From JAPLDA01 sp043787975 (lineage in GTDB: Bacteria > Bacteroidota > Bacteroidia > AKYH767-A > 2013-40CM-41-45), in the NCBI GenBank assembly GCA_043787975.1, contig JAYVUK010000026.1:1-17243 (forward strand): a stretch of 17,243 nucleotides of DNA, in the 5' to 3' direction. The notes beneath the pieces are model-generated. The model did no database searches. It was not told the DNA's origin and was given only the letters and a program-made list of their open reading frames with translations. Shown in pieces: positions 6,189 through 14,770 of this stretch. A program made the position numbers and the translations under genes. Each line of letters opens with the position of its first letter. Position 1 is the stretch's first letter.

Positions 6189-7508
6189 ATGAAAAATCTA
6201 TGTATTTATTTCCAAGTGCATCAGCCGTTTCGCCTGAGCACTTACCGGTTTTTCGACATCGGCTATCACAACAATTATTTTGACGAAGAAAAAAACAGAA
6301 GCATCATGCGCAAAGTTGCAAGCAAATGTTATTTGCCAACAAACCAGGTGCTGCTTGACCTTATCCGTGCAAACGGCAACCGTTTCAAAATAAGCTTTTC
6401 TATTTCAGGGATGGCGATAAACCAGTTTGAAAAGTACGCACCCGAAGTGCTTGAAAGTTTCAAAGAGCTTTCCGATACAGGTTGCGTGGAGTTTCTTGCC
6501 GAGACTAACTCACATTCGCTTGCAGTTCTAAAAAGTAAGCGTGAGTTCATCATTCAGGTGAGCGAACATTCTGATAAAATAATGAAACACTTTCGCCAGC
6601 GTCCGCAGGTTTTCAGAAACACCGAATTGATTTATTCAGATACAATCGGTGAGATGGTTGCTGAGATGGGTTTCAAAGCAATGCTCGCTGAAGGGGCAAA
6701 ACATATTTTGGATTGGAAGAGTCCGAATTATTTGTATTGCAATCCGGTTAAGCCAGAATTAAAATTATTGTTGAAAAACTTTCAGTTAAGCGATGACATT
6801 GCATTTCGATTTTCAAATAAAGATTGGAATGAACATCCGCTGACAACAGAAAAATATGTTCACTGGCTCAATGCACTGCCGCAGGAAGAAGAAATTGTAA
6901 ATCTATTTATGGATTACGAAACCTTTGGAGAACATCAATGGCATGACACGGGAATATTTAATTTCCTGAAAACATTACCTGAAAAAATATTTTCCAATTC
7001 TGATTACCGTTTTGTAACTCCTTCCGAAGCTGCGCTAAAACTTCAGCCTGTTGGAAATTTGCATGTTCCATATCCGATTTCATGGGCTGATGAATCACGC
7101 GATTTATCTGCATGGCTCGGCAACGACTTACAGGACGATGCCTTTGAAAGTTTATATCGCCTGGAGGAGAAAGTGAGCCAATGTACTGACAAACGGATTC
7201 TGAAAGATTGGGAATATCTGCAGACCAGCGACCACTTTTACTACATGTGCACCAAATATTTTTCTGACGGTGACGTGCATAAATATTTCAATCCTTACAA
7301 TTCGCCTTACGAAGCATTTACCAATTATATGAATGTGCTTGCTGATTTTTCATACAGAGTAGAGGAACAATGCGTAGGTGAATTTAAACAACAGCCAAAA
7401 GAAATCGCACGCAGAATTACTTATCACAAAACCAAACCATTAGTAAAAATAAAATATCCTCAAACAGATTATTTATCAAAGCATAAACAACATGAGTACA
7501 CATTGTAA
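6189..7508 (+). CDS. Glycoside hydrolase family 57 alpha-amylase/glucanotransferase
   Basis: A 439-residue GH57 enzyme without a signal peptide, so it acts on intracellular alpha-glucan. The family motifs appear in order: FQVHQPFR near the N-terminus, VEFLAETNSHSL, then FRNTELIYS with the probable nucleophile Glu146, then FMDYETFGEHQW with the probable acid/base Asp242. A C-terminal helical region includes SWADESRDLSAWLGND, also typical of the family. Length matches bacterial GH57 alpha-amylases rather than the larger branching enzymes, but GH57 includes amylases, 4-alpha-glucanotransferases and branching enzymes, so the reaction is not certain. The ATG directly abuts the TAA of the GT4 gene, so translation is probably coupled. 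The 165 bases that follow contain only a weak GGGC/GCCC hairpin and an A-rich leader. Confidence 0.9.
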   Translation: MKNLCIYFQVHQPFRLSTYRFFDIGYHNNYFDEEKNRSIMRKVASKCYLPTNQVLLDLIRANGNRFKISFSISGMAINQFEKYAPEVLESFKELSDTGCVEFLAETNSHSLAVLKSKREFIIQVSEHSDKIMKHFRQRPQVFRNTELIYSDTIGEMVAEMGFKAMLAEGAKHILDWKSPNYLYCNPVKPELKLLLKNFQLSDDIAFRFSNKDWNEHPLTTEKYVHWLNALPQEEEIVNLFMDYETFGEHQWHDTGIFNFLKTLPEKIFSNSDYRFVTPSEAALKLQPVGNLHVPYPISWADESRDLSAWLGNDLQDDAFESLYRLEEKVSQCTDKRILKDWEYLQTSDHFYYMCTKYFSDGDVHKYFNPYNSPYEAFTNYMNVLADFSYRVEEQCVGEFKQQPKEIARRITYHKTKPLVKIKYPQTDYLSKHKQHEYTL

Positions 7509-7673
7509 AATAAAAGAGGGAAAGGGCAAGCGCCCACTTAACGGAGAAAAACATATCCGGTGAAATTCAACATCTGAAAAAGTTCAATTCTAAATTAATG
7601 AGTAAATTAAATAGTTCAAATCAAAAAGTAAAAAAACAGTTAAAATAATTTAAACAATTTAAATTCAAAAAAA

Positions 7674-8582
7674 ATGAAAAAGTTAATTAGTTATCTCGCA
7701 CCGGCAAAGAAACTGTCATCATGGACGGTTATGATTTGCCTTTGTATCATCGCCATGCTGATGATACAAAGTTGTTCAATTGTTCGCCCGGGTGAAACCG
7801 CGGTGAAAACAAAGTTGGGTAAGTACAAAAACGGAACACTTGCTCAGGGTATCCATTTCTATGACCCCTTTACTGCACGGGTCATAAAATTCAATTTACG
7901 CATTACTGATTACTCTGAAAAAATGCATCTTCCGACTAAGGAAGGACTTGAAATCAACACTGCAATGACAGTGCTTTATCACATTCAACCTGAAGCTGTG
8001 CAGGACATTTATGCAAAGTTCGGAAAGGATTATGCCACTCCGCTTATTACGAATAACCTGTATGCAATCGTAAGACAATCCACCATAGCTTATTCTGCAC
8101 AGGATATTATTACGCAGAGAGAAGATATGGAAAAAGCGATTACAGATAGGTTGGTTGCGAATGTGTCGCCTTATGGGATTGTAGTGGACAAAGTGCTGCT
8201 GAAGGACATTATTCTTCCGACAGATGTAACACAAGCCATTGCGAATAAAGTGAAGGCGCAGCAGATTGCACAGCAGGCGGAGTTTGATGTGCAGAAACAA
8301 CGGGTAGAACTTAATTTCAATATTGAGAAACAACTGAAGGAAGCAAACCTGACTGTTGACAAGCAAAAAATTGAATCAGAGCGTGCACAGATTGAAGCGG
8401 AAGCAGTAAGCAAAGCGCAGAAAACAATTAACGAATCTATTACAGACAAAACGCTCAAGTATAAAAGTCTTGAGGTTACAAAGGGGTTGATTACATCGCC
8501 CAATGCGAAAATTATTATTTCGAACGGCAACACTCCGTACCTGATAAATAATTTGGTTGATGAAAAATTTGTAAGTAAGTAA
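7674..8582 (+). CDS. SPFH/prohibitin-like membrane protein, possible lipoprotein
   Basis: A 302-residue SPFH (band 7) protein. A hydrophobic segment (about 17-33) is followed by IQSC, so Cys34 may be lipidated; otherwise the segment is a membrane anchor. The SPFH domain starts with VRPGETAVKTKLGKY and covers about residues 36-210, including TKEGLEINTAMTVLYHI and VDKVLLKDIILP. A charged helix rich in Gln, Glu and Lys (about 185-265) is a predicted coiled coil for ring assembly. Prohibitin-like proteins form large membrane-associated rings that modulate proteases or organise membrane domains; the specific role here is unknown. It is separated by 165 bases from the GH57 gene and by 141 bases from the synthase-phosphorylase fusion, so it is probably its own transcription unit. 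The leader is A-rich without a Shine-Dalgarno site. Confidence 0.88.
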   Translation: MKKLISYLAPAKKLSSWTVMICLCIIAMLMIQSCSIVRPGETAVKTKLGKYKNGTLAQGIHFYDPFTARVIKFNLRITDYSEKMHLPTKEGLEINTAMTVLYHIQPEAVQDIYAKFGKDYATPLITNNLYAIVRQSTIAYSAQDIITQREDMEKAITDRLVANVSPYGIVVDKVLLKDIILPTDVTQAIANKVKAQQIAQQAEFDVQKQRVELNFNIEKQLKEANLTVDKQKIESERAQIEAEAVSKAQKTINESITDKTLKYKSLEVTKGLITSPNAKIIISNGNTPYLINNLVDEKFVSK

Positions 8583-8648
8583 ATGATTCTGCATTTTGAA
8601 ATTATAAATAAAACTTAAAAACGAGGATGGAGAATCATAATTCCTATA

Positions 8649-8683
8649 ATGGCAAGCGGATATCTTGTACGTCCGCTTGCCAT
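8649..8683. repeat. 12-bp perfect inverted repeat (strong hairpin) before the glycogen synthase-phosphorylase gene
   Basis: Arms 8649-8660 (ATGGCAAGCGGA) and 8672-8683 are exact reverse complements, separated by 11 bases. The stem has seven G-C pairs and should be stable as RNA. It lies 66 bases after the SPFH stop and 40 bases before the next ATG. No T-run follows on either strand, so it is not a textbook intrinsic terminator. It may be a U-less terminator, a transcript-stabilising end or a 5'-leader control element. Confidence 0.7.
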
Positions 8684-8723
8684 CGTTAAAGCATGATGAT
8701 AATGGAATTTAAACCCGAATGAA

Positions 8724-11700
8724 ATGAAAGAACAAATGATAAACCCCGATTATCTTTTTGAAGTGAGTTGGGAAGTATGCAACAAAGTGGGAGGCATCCA
8801 TACAGTTATCAGCACCAAATCGCGAACTGTTGTAAGCATGATGAAAGATAAATACATTACCATCGGACCGGATGTATGGAAAGGCGCAGGCAGTAATCCT
8901 GAATTCACGGAAGACAAAAATTTGTTTAAGTCATGGAAGCAACATGCAGAGCAGCGTAATCTTAAAATAAAAATCGGCAGATGGAATATTCCGGGCAATC
9001 CGATTGCTGTGCTTGTTGACTTCACTCCTTTCTTCCAGGAGAAAAATCAAATTGAGACGGATTATTTTTTAAAATACCATCTTGACTCATTGAACGGGCA
9101 ATGGGAATACATTGAACCGCTTTTATTCGGTTATGCTGCCGGAAAAGTGATAGAATGTTTTCACCATCATCATCTCACTTACAATGATAAAGTGGTTGCG
9201 CAGTTTCATGAGTGGATGACCGGAGGGGGGATTTTATATTTAAAAGAAAAACTTCCTCCTGTTGGATTGGTGTTCACTACACATGCCACTGTTCTTGGTC
9301 GTTCAATTGCCGGTAACAACCGTCCGTTTTACAGCAAACTTGAAACTTACAACGCGGATTCGATGGCGAAGGAATTTAATGTCAGCGCAAAACATTCACT
9401 CGAAAAGATATCAGCACAACAGGCGGATTGTTTTACAACGGTGAGTGACATTACAGCAAAGGAGTGTAAAATATTTTTAGATAAAAATCCGGAAGTAATT
9501 ACACCAAACGGGTTTGATGAATCAATCGTTCCAAAAAATTCTGATTACGACAATAAAAGAAATGCAGCGCGAAAAAAACTTTTGAATGTCGCAGAAGCGG
9601 TTCTCCATCAAAAACTGCCGGAAGATTCTTTTCTCATTCTTAAAAGCGGGCGTTACGAATTTCACAACAAAGGCATTGACCTTTTCATTGATTCACTGGG
9701 GCAATTGAATCATGATGAAAATAGTTCAAAAAATATTGTTGCATTTATTTTTATTCCTGCATCACAGTCGGGTGCGCGTAAAGAAGTATTGGAAAGAATG
9801 TCGAATCCAATTTATGATGGAGCGACAAAGGAATCACTCACTCATCATTTGCAAGGAAAAGAATCAGACCCAATTATCAAAGCATTTGAAAAAAATAATT
9901 TAGACAATGATGAAAAAAATAATGTGAAAGTAATTTTCGCTCCTGTTTACATGGATGGTAACGATGGAATTTTCGATATGCCCTATTACGATTTGCTCCC
10001 TGCATTCGATATTTCAGTTTTCCCTTCTTACTATGAACCCTGGGGCTATACACCGCAGGAGAGTCTGGCATTTCATATTCCAACCATCACTACTAACCTG
10101 ACGGGTTTCGGAATATGGATGATGCAAAACTGTAACGATATTAAAAATGGAATTTCAATAATTACGAGAGATGATAACAGCCACGATTCATCAGTAGAAA
10201 TAATTTCTGATGATATACGAATGGTAATGTCACTTCACGCAGAGGAGTTGAATCATGCAAGAGAACAGGCATATCAGTTATCGTTGAAAACACTTTGGAA
10301 AAATTTCTTTTTGAATTACAGGGACGCGTACAGCAATGCTTTGCAGAAAGTGAAAGAGCGCGAAGACATGATGCCATTCAAATCGCATGTTGTTCCACTT
10401 GAAAGCTGCGATATAGTGGAGATTCCGAAAGCCAACGAACCGGTGTTAAGAAAAATATTTGTTCAAACAATTCTTCCGGAAAAGTTGGAACCACTCAGTA
10501 CGCTTGCTCATAACGTATGGTGGACATGGAATCAAAAAGCGAGAGAACTGTTCGAAAGCATTGACAAAGATTTGTGGGAAGAACATGAGCAAAATCCTGT
10601 GCGTGTTTTAAATGAACTTTCTTCTCTCAGATTGAAGCAACTTTCAAAAGACAAAGTATTTCTTGCGCTGATGAATGAAGTTGTTCAGCAATTTGAAAAT
10701 TATAAAAAGGAAAGAGCAGAAAGAAAATATCCGTTGGTTGCCTACTTCAGCATGGAGTACGGAATATGCAAACATATCCGTCAGTATTCGGGCGGTTTGG
10801 GAATTTTAGCAGGTGATTATCTGAAAGAAGCAAGTGATTCAGGAATGAATATGGCAGCCGTTGGCTTACTTTATAACAACGGATATTTCAGGCAAACTAT
10901 TTCTTCGCACGGAGAGCAAATTGCAGAACCCGACCATCAAAAAATTACGGACACTGAAATCAGCCCGCTCAGAGATAAGGATGGCAACTGGATAAAAATC
11001 AGCATCGGATTTCCAGGACGAAGATTACATGCAAAGGCATGGAAGCTCGATGTGGGAACCGTTTCACTCTATCTGCTTGATACCGACATTCCTGAAAACA
11101 ATGATGAAGACAAAAAAATTACTGACCAGCTTTATAGCGGCAACAATGAGCACCGGCTCAAACAGGAAATAGTATTAGGGATTGGCGGAATCCGTTTGCT
11201 GCGCGCACTCAATATTGAACCGGCTGTTTATCATCTGAACGAAGGACATTCTGCATTCACCGGTATTGAACGCGTGAAAGATTTTATACGCAATTATCCT
11301 TTGTCGTTTGACGAAGCGATAGAAATTGTTCGTTCCTCTACGCTGTTCACCACGCATACTCCCGTTGCTGCTGGGCATGATAAGTTCAGCGAGGAATTGC
11401 TCCGCACTTATCTTTCTCACTATTCAAAAATATTTAACATAAGCTGGAAAAGTTTTATGGCGCTTGGGAGAGTGGATGAAAACAATCAGGATGAAAAATT
11501 TTCAATGAGCTATCTCGCTGCGCGGTTAAGTTCTGAAATAAATGCTGTAAGCAAACTGCACGAGGAAGTTTCTAAAAAAATATTTGGGGTACTGTGGGCA
11601 GGATACCGAACTGAAGAACTAAATATCAGGCATGTTACGAATGGAATTCATTACCCGACATGGGCTGCTCCCGAATGGCAAAACATCTTTGATGAAATCA

Positions 11701-12977
11701 CCGGAAAAAATTTTATACAGCGGCAGGCTGAACCGGAATGCTGGAAAAAAGTTTTTGAAATTCCGGATGAGCGCGTTTGGAATATGCATTGCGATTTAAA
11801 AAAACGCCTGATTAATTTCGTAAGAAAAAAAATCCAACCGCATGTGAGTGATTGGTATGAGAATCCTCAACAGGTGATTCGCTCTCTGAATGCGTTGGAG
11901 GAAAATGTATTCATCATTGGTTTTGCAAGAAGGTTTGCAACTTACAAGAGAGGTGGATTGCTTTTCAGAGACCTTTCACGACTTGCCAAAATTTTAAATG
12001 ACAGCGGAGTTCCAGTAATGATTCTCATTGCAGGTAAAGCACATCCGTCAGACACGGAAGGCAGCAATGTGATAAAACAAATTATTGAGCACTCAAAAAA
12101 AACTGAAATGGCAGGGAAAATATTTTTTCTTGAAAACTACGAAATGGAAATAGCGATGCACCTTACAAGAGGTTGCGATATCTGGCTGAACACTCCCGAA
12201 CGAACTAAAGAAGCCAGCGGCACAAGCGGAATGAAAGCGGCATTGAACGGAGTATTGAATTTAAGTGTGTCAGACGGCTGGTGGGCGGAAGCATTTAATT
12301 CAAACGCAGGATGGGCACTGGATGAAAAGAAATTGTTTGGCGATGATAATTTGCAGGACGAAGCAGATGCAGACACCATTTACAGATTGCTCGAAAATGA
12401 AGTGCTGCCGCTTTATATGAAAAGAAATGAAAAAGGAATTCCTGTTGAGTGGATAAGCAAAATGAAAAATTCCATTTCTGTTGCTGCTCCCGCATTTCTT
12501 ATGAAGAGAGCGCTTGAAGAATACGACAATTTGTATTATGAAAAAATGAAAAAACGAAATCAGATAATATCAGCTAATGATTTTGAGGCGGCAAAAAAAA
12601 TTGCCGGATGGAAGAAAAAACTGATTCATGGCTGGGAGAGCATCCGGGTGAAATCAATTGACGTGCTTGATTCATCCAGACAATCGTTCCCGCTTGGTGA
12701 AAATTTTAATTCAAAAATTATTCTTGAATTGAATAAACTTCAACCGGAAGATGTGGGGGTAGAAATTGTCTTTATGCAAAAGAGAAATTCAAACGGAGGA
12801 GGAACTATTATTTATAAAAAGGAACTCGCTGTAAGGAATGTAGATGCATCGCAGGCGGAATACGAAGGAACTATTCCGATGACCAATTCAGGAGTTTATG
12901 AATATGGGTTTAGGATATTTCCTAAAAATGATTTGTTGGAAAATCACCAGGATTTTCCATTGGTAAAATGGATTTAA
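8724..12977 (+). CDS. Bifunctional fusion: GT3 glycogen synthase and GT35 alpha-glucan phosphorylase
   Basis: A 1417-residue cytoplasmic protein joining two glycogen enzymes. Residues 1 to about 560 match GT3 (eukaryote-type, usually UDP-glucose-dependent) glycogen synthase: the opening FEVSWEVCNKVGGIHTVIS holds the donor-binding loop, and YEPWGYTPQE holds the E-x7-E pair Glu438/Glu446. From about 588 (LEPLSTLAHNVWWTWN) it becomes an alpha-glucan phosphorylase of the short bacterial/archaeal type with its DUF3417 N-terminal region. YFSMEYGI, YSGGLGILAGD, VYHLNEGHSAF, FTTHTPVAAGHD and RFATYKR follow in order. EASGTSGMK contains the PLP lysine, Lys1171. The last 120 or so residues (from AGWKKKLIHGWESIRV) are the usual tail of this phosphorylase type. 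Key residues of both halves are present, so both look active. Fusions of this kind occur in Bacteroidota databases; I know of no clear biochemical account. Confidence 0.93.
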   Translation: MKEQMINPDYLFEVSWEVCNKVGGIHTVISTKSRTVVSMMKDKYITIGPDVWKGAGSNPEFTEDKNLFKSWKQHAEQRNLKIKIGRWNIPGNPIAVLVDFTPFFQEKNQIETDYFLKYHLDSLNGQWEYIEPLLFGYAAGKVIECFHHHHLTYNDKVVAQFHEWMTGGGILYLKEKLPPVGLVFTTHATVLGRSIAGNNRPFYSKLETYNADSMAKEFNVSAKHSLEKISAQQADCFTTVSDITAKECKIFLDKNPEVITPNGFDESIVPKNSDYDNKRNAARKKLLNVAEAVLHQKLPEDSFLILKSGRYEFHNKGIDLFIDSLGQLNHDENSSKNIVAFIFIPASQSGARKEVLERMSNPIYDGATKESLTHHLQGKESDPIIKAFEKNNLDNDEKNNVKVIFAPVYMDGNDGIFDMPYYDLLPAFDISVFPSYYEPWGYTPQESLAFHIPTITTNLTGFGIWMMQNCNDIKNGISIITRDDNSHDSSVEIISDDIRMVMSLHAEELNHAREQAYQLSLKTLWKNFFLNYRDAYSNALQKVKEREDMMPFKSHVVPLESCDIVEIPKANEPVLRKIFVQTILPEKLEPLSTLAHNVWWTWNQKARELFESIDKDLWEEHEQNPVRVLNELSSLRLKQLSKDKVFLALMNEVVQQFENYKKERAERKYPLVAYFSMEYGICKHIRQYSGGLGILAGDYLKEASDSGMNMAAVGLLYNNGYFRQTISSHGEQIAEPDHQKITDTEISPLRDKDGNWIKISIGFPGRRLHAKAWKLDVGTVSLYLLDTDIPENNDEDKKITDQLYSGNNEHRLKQEIVLGIGGIRLLRALNIEPAVYHLNEGHSAFTGIERVKDFIRNYPLSFDEAIEIVRSSTLFTTHTPVAAGHDKFSEELLRTYLSHYSKIFNISWKSFMALGRVDENNQDEKFSMSYLAARLSSEINAVSKLHEEVSKKIFGVLWAGYRTEELNIRHVTNGIHYPTWAAPEWQNIFDEITGKNFIQRQAEPECWKKVFEIPDERVWNMHCDLKKRLINFVRKKIQPHVSDWYENPQQVIRSLNALEENVFIIGFARRFATYKRGGLLFRDLSRLAKILNDSGVPVMILIAGKAHPSDTEGSNVIKQIIEHSKKTEMAGKIFFLENYEMEIAMHLTRGCDIWLNTPERTKEASGTSGMKAALNGVLNLSVSDGWWAEAFNSNAGWALDEKKLFGDDNLQDEADADTIYRLLENEVLPLYMKRNEKGIPVEWISKMKNSISVAAPAFLMKRALEEYDNLYYEKMKKRNQIISANDFEAAKKIAGWKKKLIHGWESIRVKSIDVLDSSRQSFPLGENFNSKIILELNKLQPEDVGVEIVFMQKRNSNGGGTIIYKKELAVRNVDASQAEYEGTIPMTNSGVYEYGFRIFPKNDLLENHQDFPLVKWI

Positions 12978-13072
12978 AAAGCTGATGAAAATCAAAATAA
13001 AATTTGAGGACGGTCAAGAGTAAATTATTCAAATAGAAGGAATTTTGTACTGACAAATTAAAAAATAATAAA

Positions 13073-13723
13073 ATGAAAAAATCAAAAAAATATTCAGGAA
13101 TTACGGTTGCGGTAATTATTGTGACAATTGCTGCCTGCTCACCGGTTTTTTATCCGACCTATTCGGATTATGACCGGGGTGTTGACTTTAACTCATATAA
13201 ATCATTCGCATGGCTCCCGGACAAGGACAGTGCAAGCAATCCCTACGACAACCAAATCATTCGAAATAATACGCAAAATTACTTTACGCATTGTTTCGGT
13301 GAACGGGGTTACAAATTAAATTTAGATACGCCTGATGTACTCATGCAGTTGGTAGTTAACAGCGAGAAAAAATCTTATACTGTTACTTCCCCTTCTTATC
13401 CGTACAGTCATTATTCCTATTCAAACCCATATTATTATCCTTATGGTTCTTATTATTACTACCGCGGTCCGTCTTACAGTAATTACTATGGGTATTCTTA
13501 TTGGAATAATTACACTACTACAAAAAAAGTTGAGTACATGAAAAATTCCATCACTGTAAATGTGATTGACCGCAAACAGAATAAATTGGTGTGGACTGCT
13601 ACAACCGAAGGCGATATTTATGACCCGGCTTACATCAGTGAAAATCTTCATCCTGCTGTATATGATTTGTTGGATAATTATCCAATCACTCCCATCAAAG
13701 AACATAAGCGCCCTAAAAATTAG
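13073..13723 (+). CDS. DUF4136 family lipoprotein with Tyr-rich segment
   Basis: A 216-residue envelope lipoprotein: a hydrophobic N-terminus ends in a lipobox IAAC, so Cys22 is the probable lipidation site. The mature protein has the DUF4136 pattern, beginning with DYDRGVDFNSYKSFAWLPD and ending with strands around ITVNVIDRKQNKLVWTATTEGD. The family's function is not known. About residues 101-150 form an unusual Tyr/Ser/Pro-rich insert (YSYSNPYYYPYGSYYYY and SNYYGYSYW) between the conserved halves. The gene follows the synthase-phosphorylase gene by 95 bases and precedes ldhA by 40. It may be co-transcribed with ldhA, but no functional link is evident. The leader is A-rich without a Shine-Dalgarno site. 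Confidence 0.85.
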   Translation: MKKSKKYSGITVAVIIVTIAACSPVFYPTYSDYDRGVDFNSYKSFAWLPDKDSASNPYDNQIIRNNTQNYFTHCFGERGYKLNLDTPDVLMQLVVNSEKKSYTVTSPSYPYSHYSYSNPYYYPYGSYYYYRGPSYSNYYGYSYWNNYTTTKKVEYMKNSITVNVIDRKQNKLVWTATTEGDIYDPAYISENLHPAVYDLLDNYPITPIKEHKRPKN

Positions 13724-13763
13724 GTAAGGTTGTTTTTGAAAAATATACTGACAAAGTTCCGTT

Positions 13764-14753
13764 ATGAAAACAACAGCATACAGCAGTCATCACTTTGAAA
13801 AAAGTTATCTGGAGAAAGCAAATAATAACAAACACGATTTTCTTTTTCTCAATACTCCATTAAGTCTGCAAACAGCGGGGCTTGCATTGGGAAGCATGGC
13901 AGTTTCACTTTTCGTAAGCGATGATGTTTCCTCTCCGGTGCTTGAAAAATTAAATCAAATGGGTGTAAAATTTATTGCGCTACGCTCAGCAGGATTCAAT
14001 AATGTTAATATTCGGATGGCTAAAGAACTTGGAATCAAGGTGGCGCGCGTTCCCGATTATTCTCCTTACGCAGTAGCAGAGCACACTGTAGGGTTAATGC
14101 TTGCACTGAACAGGAAACTTATTCGTTCGCATAACCGCATCATGGAACAAAACTTTTCTTTGGATGGGCTTGTTGGTTTCGACATGAATGGAAAAACTGT
14201 CGGCATCATCGGCACCGGAAAAATAGGATGTGTGGTTGCAAAAATATTACATGGTTTCGGATGCAAATTATTGGCGTTTGATAAATTCGGGAATGACGAA
14301 ATGAAAGAAAAATATAATGTGGAATATACTGATTGCATGACGCTATGTAAGAATTCAGACATAATCACGCTTCATGCGCCATTGACCGAAGAAACAAAAT
14401 ATATCATCAATAAGAATTGTATTGATTCTATGAAATCCGGTGTCATGCTCGTCAATACCAGCAGAGGCGGATTGGTTAATACAAAAGATGTGATTAATTC
14501 ATTGAAGTCCGGACACATTGGTTATTTCGGCATGGATGTGTACGAAGAAGAAGAAGGACTTTTTTTTGAAGACCATTCGGAAGATATTTTGCAGGATGAT
14601 ACTATTGCCCGGTTGATGTCATTTAAAAATGTCATCATCACAAGTCACCAGGCATTTCTTACTGATACCGCTTTGGAGAATATTGCGAGAACTACCATTT
14701 ACAATCTTGATTGCTTTGAACAAAATGTAAGAAGTAGAAATGAATTGATTTAA
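13764..14753 (+). CDS. ldhA: D-lactate dehydrogenase (D-isomer 2-hydroxyacid dehydrogenase family)
   Basis: Reduces pyruvate to D-lactate with NADH in the cytoplasm, a fermentative step. The 329-residue length is that of D-LDH. The N-terminal substrate domain includes ALRSAGFNNVN and PDYSPYAVAEHTVGLML. The NAD-binding site GIIGTGKIG lies near residue 150. The catalytic triad is visible: Arg234 in NTSRGG, a Glu within the run 261-264 after DVY, and His295 in TSHQAFLT; these correspond to Arg235, Glu264 and His296 of lactobacillal D-LDH. The early KTTAYSSHHFEKSYLEKAN segment is typical of the LdhA subgroup. Other family members (2-ketoacid reductases) are possible, but the pattern is closest to LdhA. 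The stop lies 17 bases before the ATP-cone gene. Confidence 0.92.
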   Translation: MKTTAYSSHHFEKSYLEKANNNKHDFLFLNTPLSLQTAGLALGSMAVSLFVSDDVSSPVLEKLNQMGVKFIALRSAGFNNVNIRMAKELGIKVARVPDYSPYAVAEHTVGLMLALNRKLIRSHNRIMEQNFSLDGLVGFDMNGKTVGIIGTGKIGCVVAKILHGFGCKLLAFDKFGNDEMKEKYNVEYTDCMTLCKNSDIITLHAPLTEETKYIINKNCIDSMKSGVMLVNTSRGGLVNTKDVINSLKSGHIGYFGMDVYEEEEGLFFEDHSEDILQDDTIARLMSFKNVIITSHQAFLTDTALENIARTTIYNLDCFEQNVRSRNELI

Positions 14754-14770
14754 AAATAAATTTGAGAAGC

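Noticed and set aside
7524..7535. GGGC/GCCC hairpin after the GH57 gene as an intrinsic terminator
   Set aside because: The stem is only 4 bp with a 4-base loop and no T-run follows.
7598..7648. A 16-codon ORF before the SPFH gene
   Set aside because: It is Lys/Asn/Ser low-complexity in an A-rich leader with no ribosome binding site or recognisable motif.
14762..14770. TTG start for the ATP-cone nuclease, three codons upstream
   Set aside because: The ATG at 14771 is a better codon and places the ATP-cone domain at the usual distance from the N-terminus.
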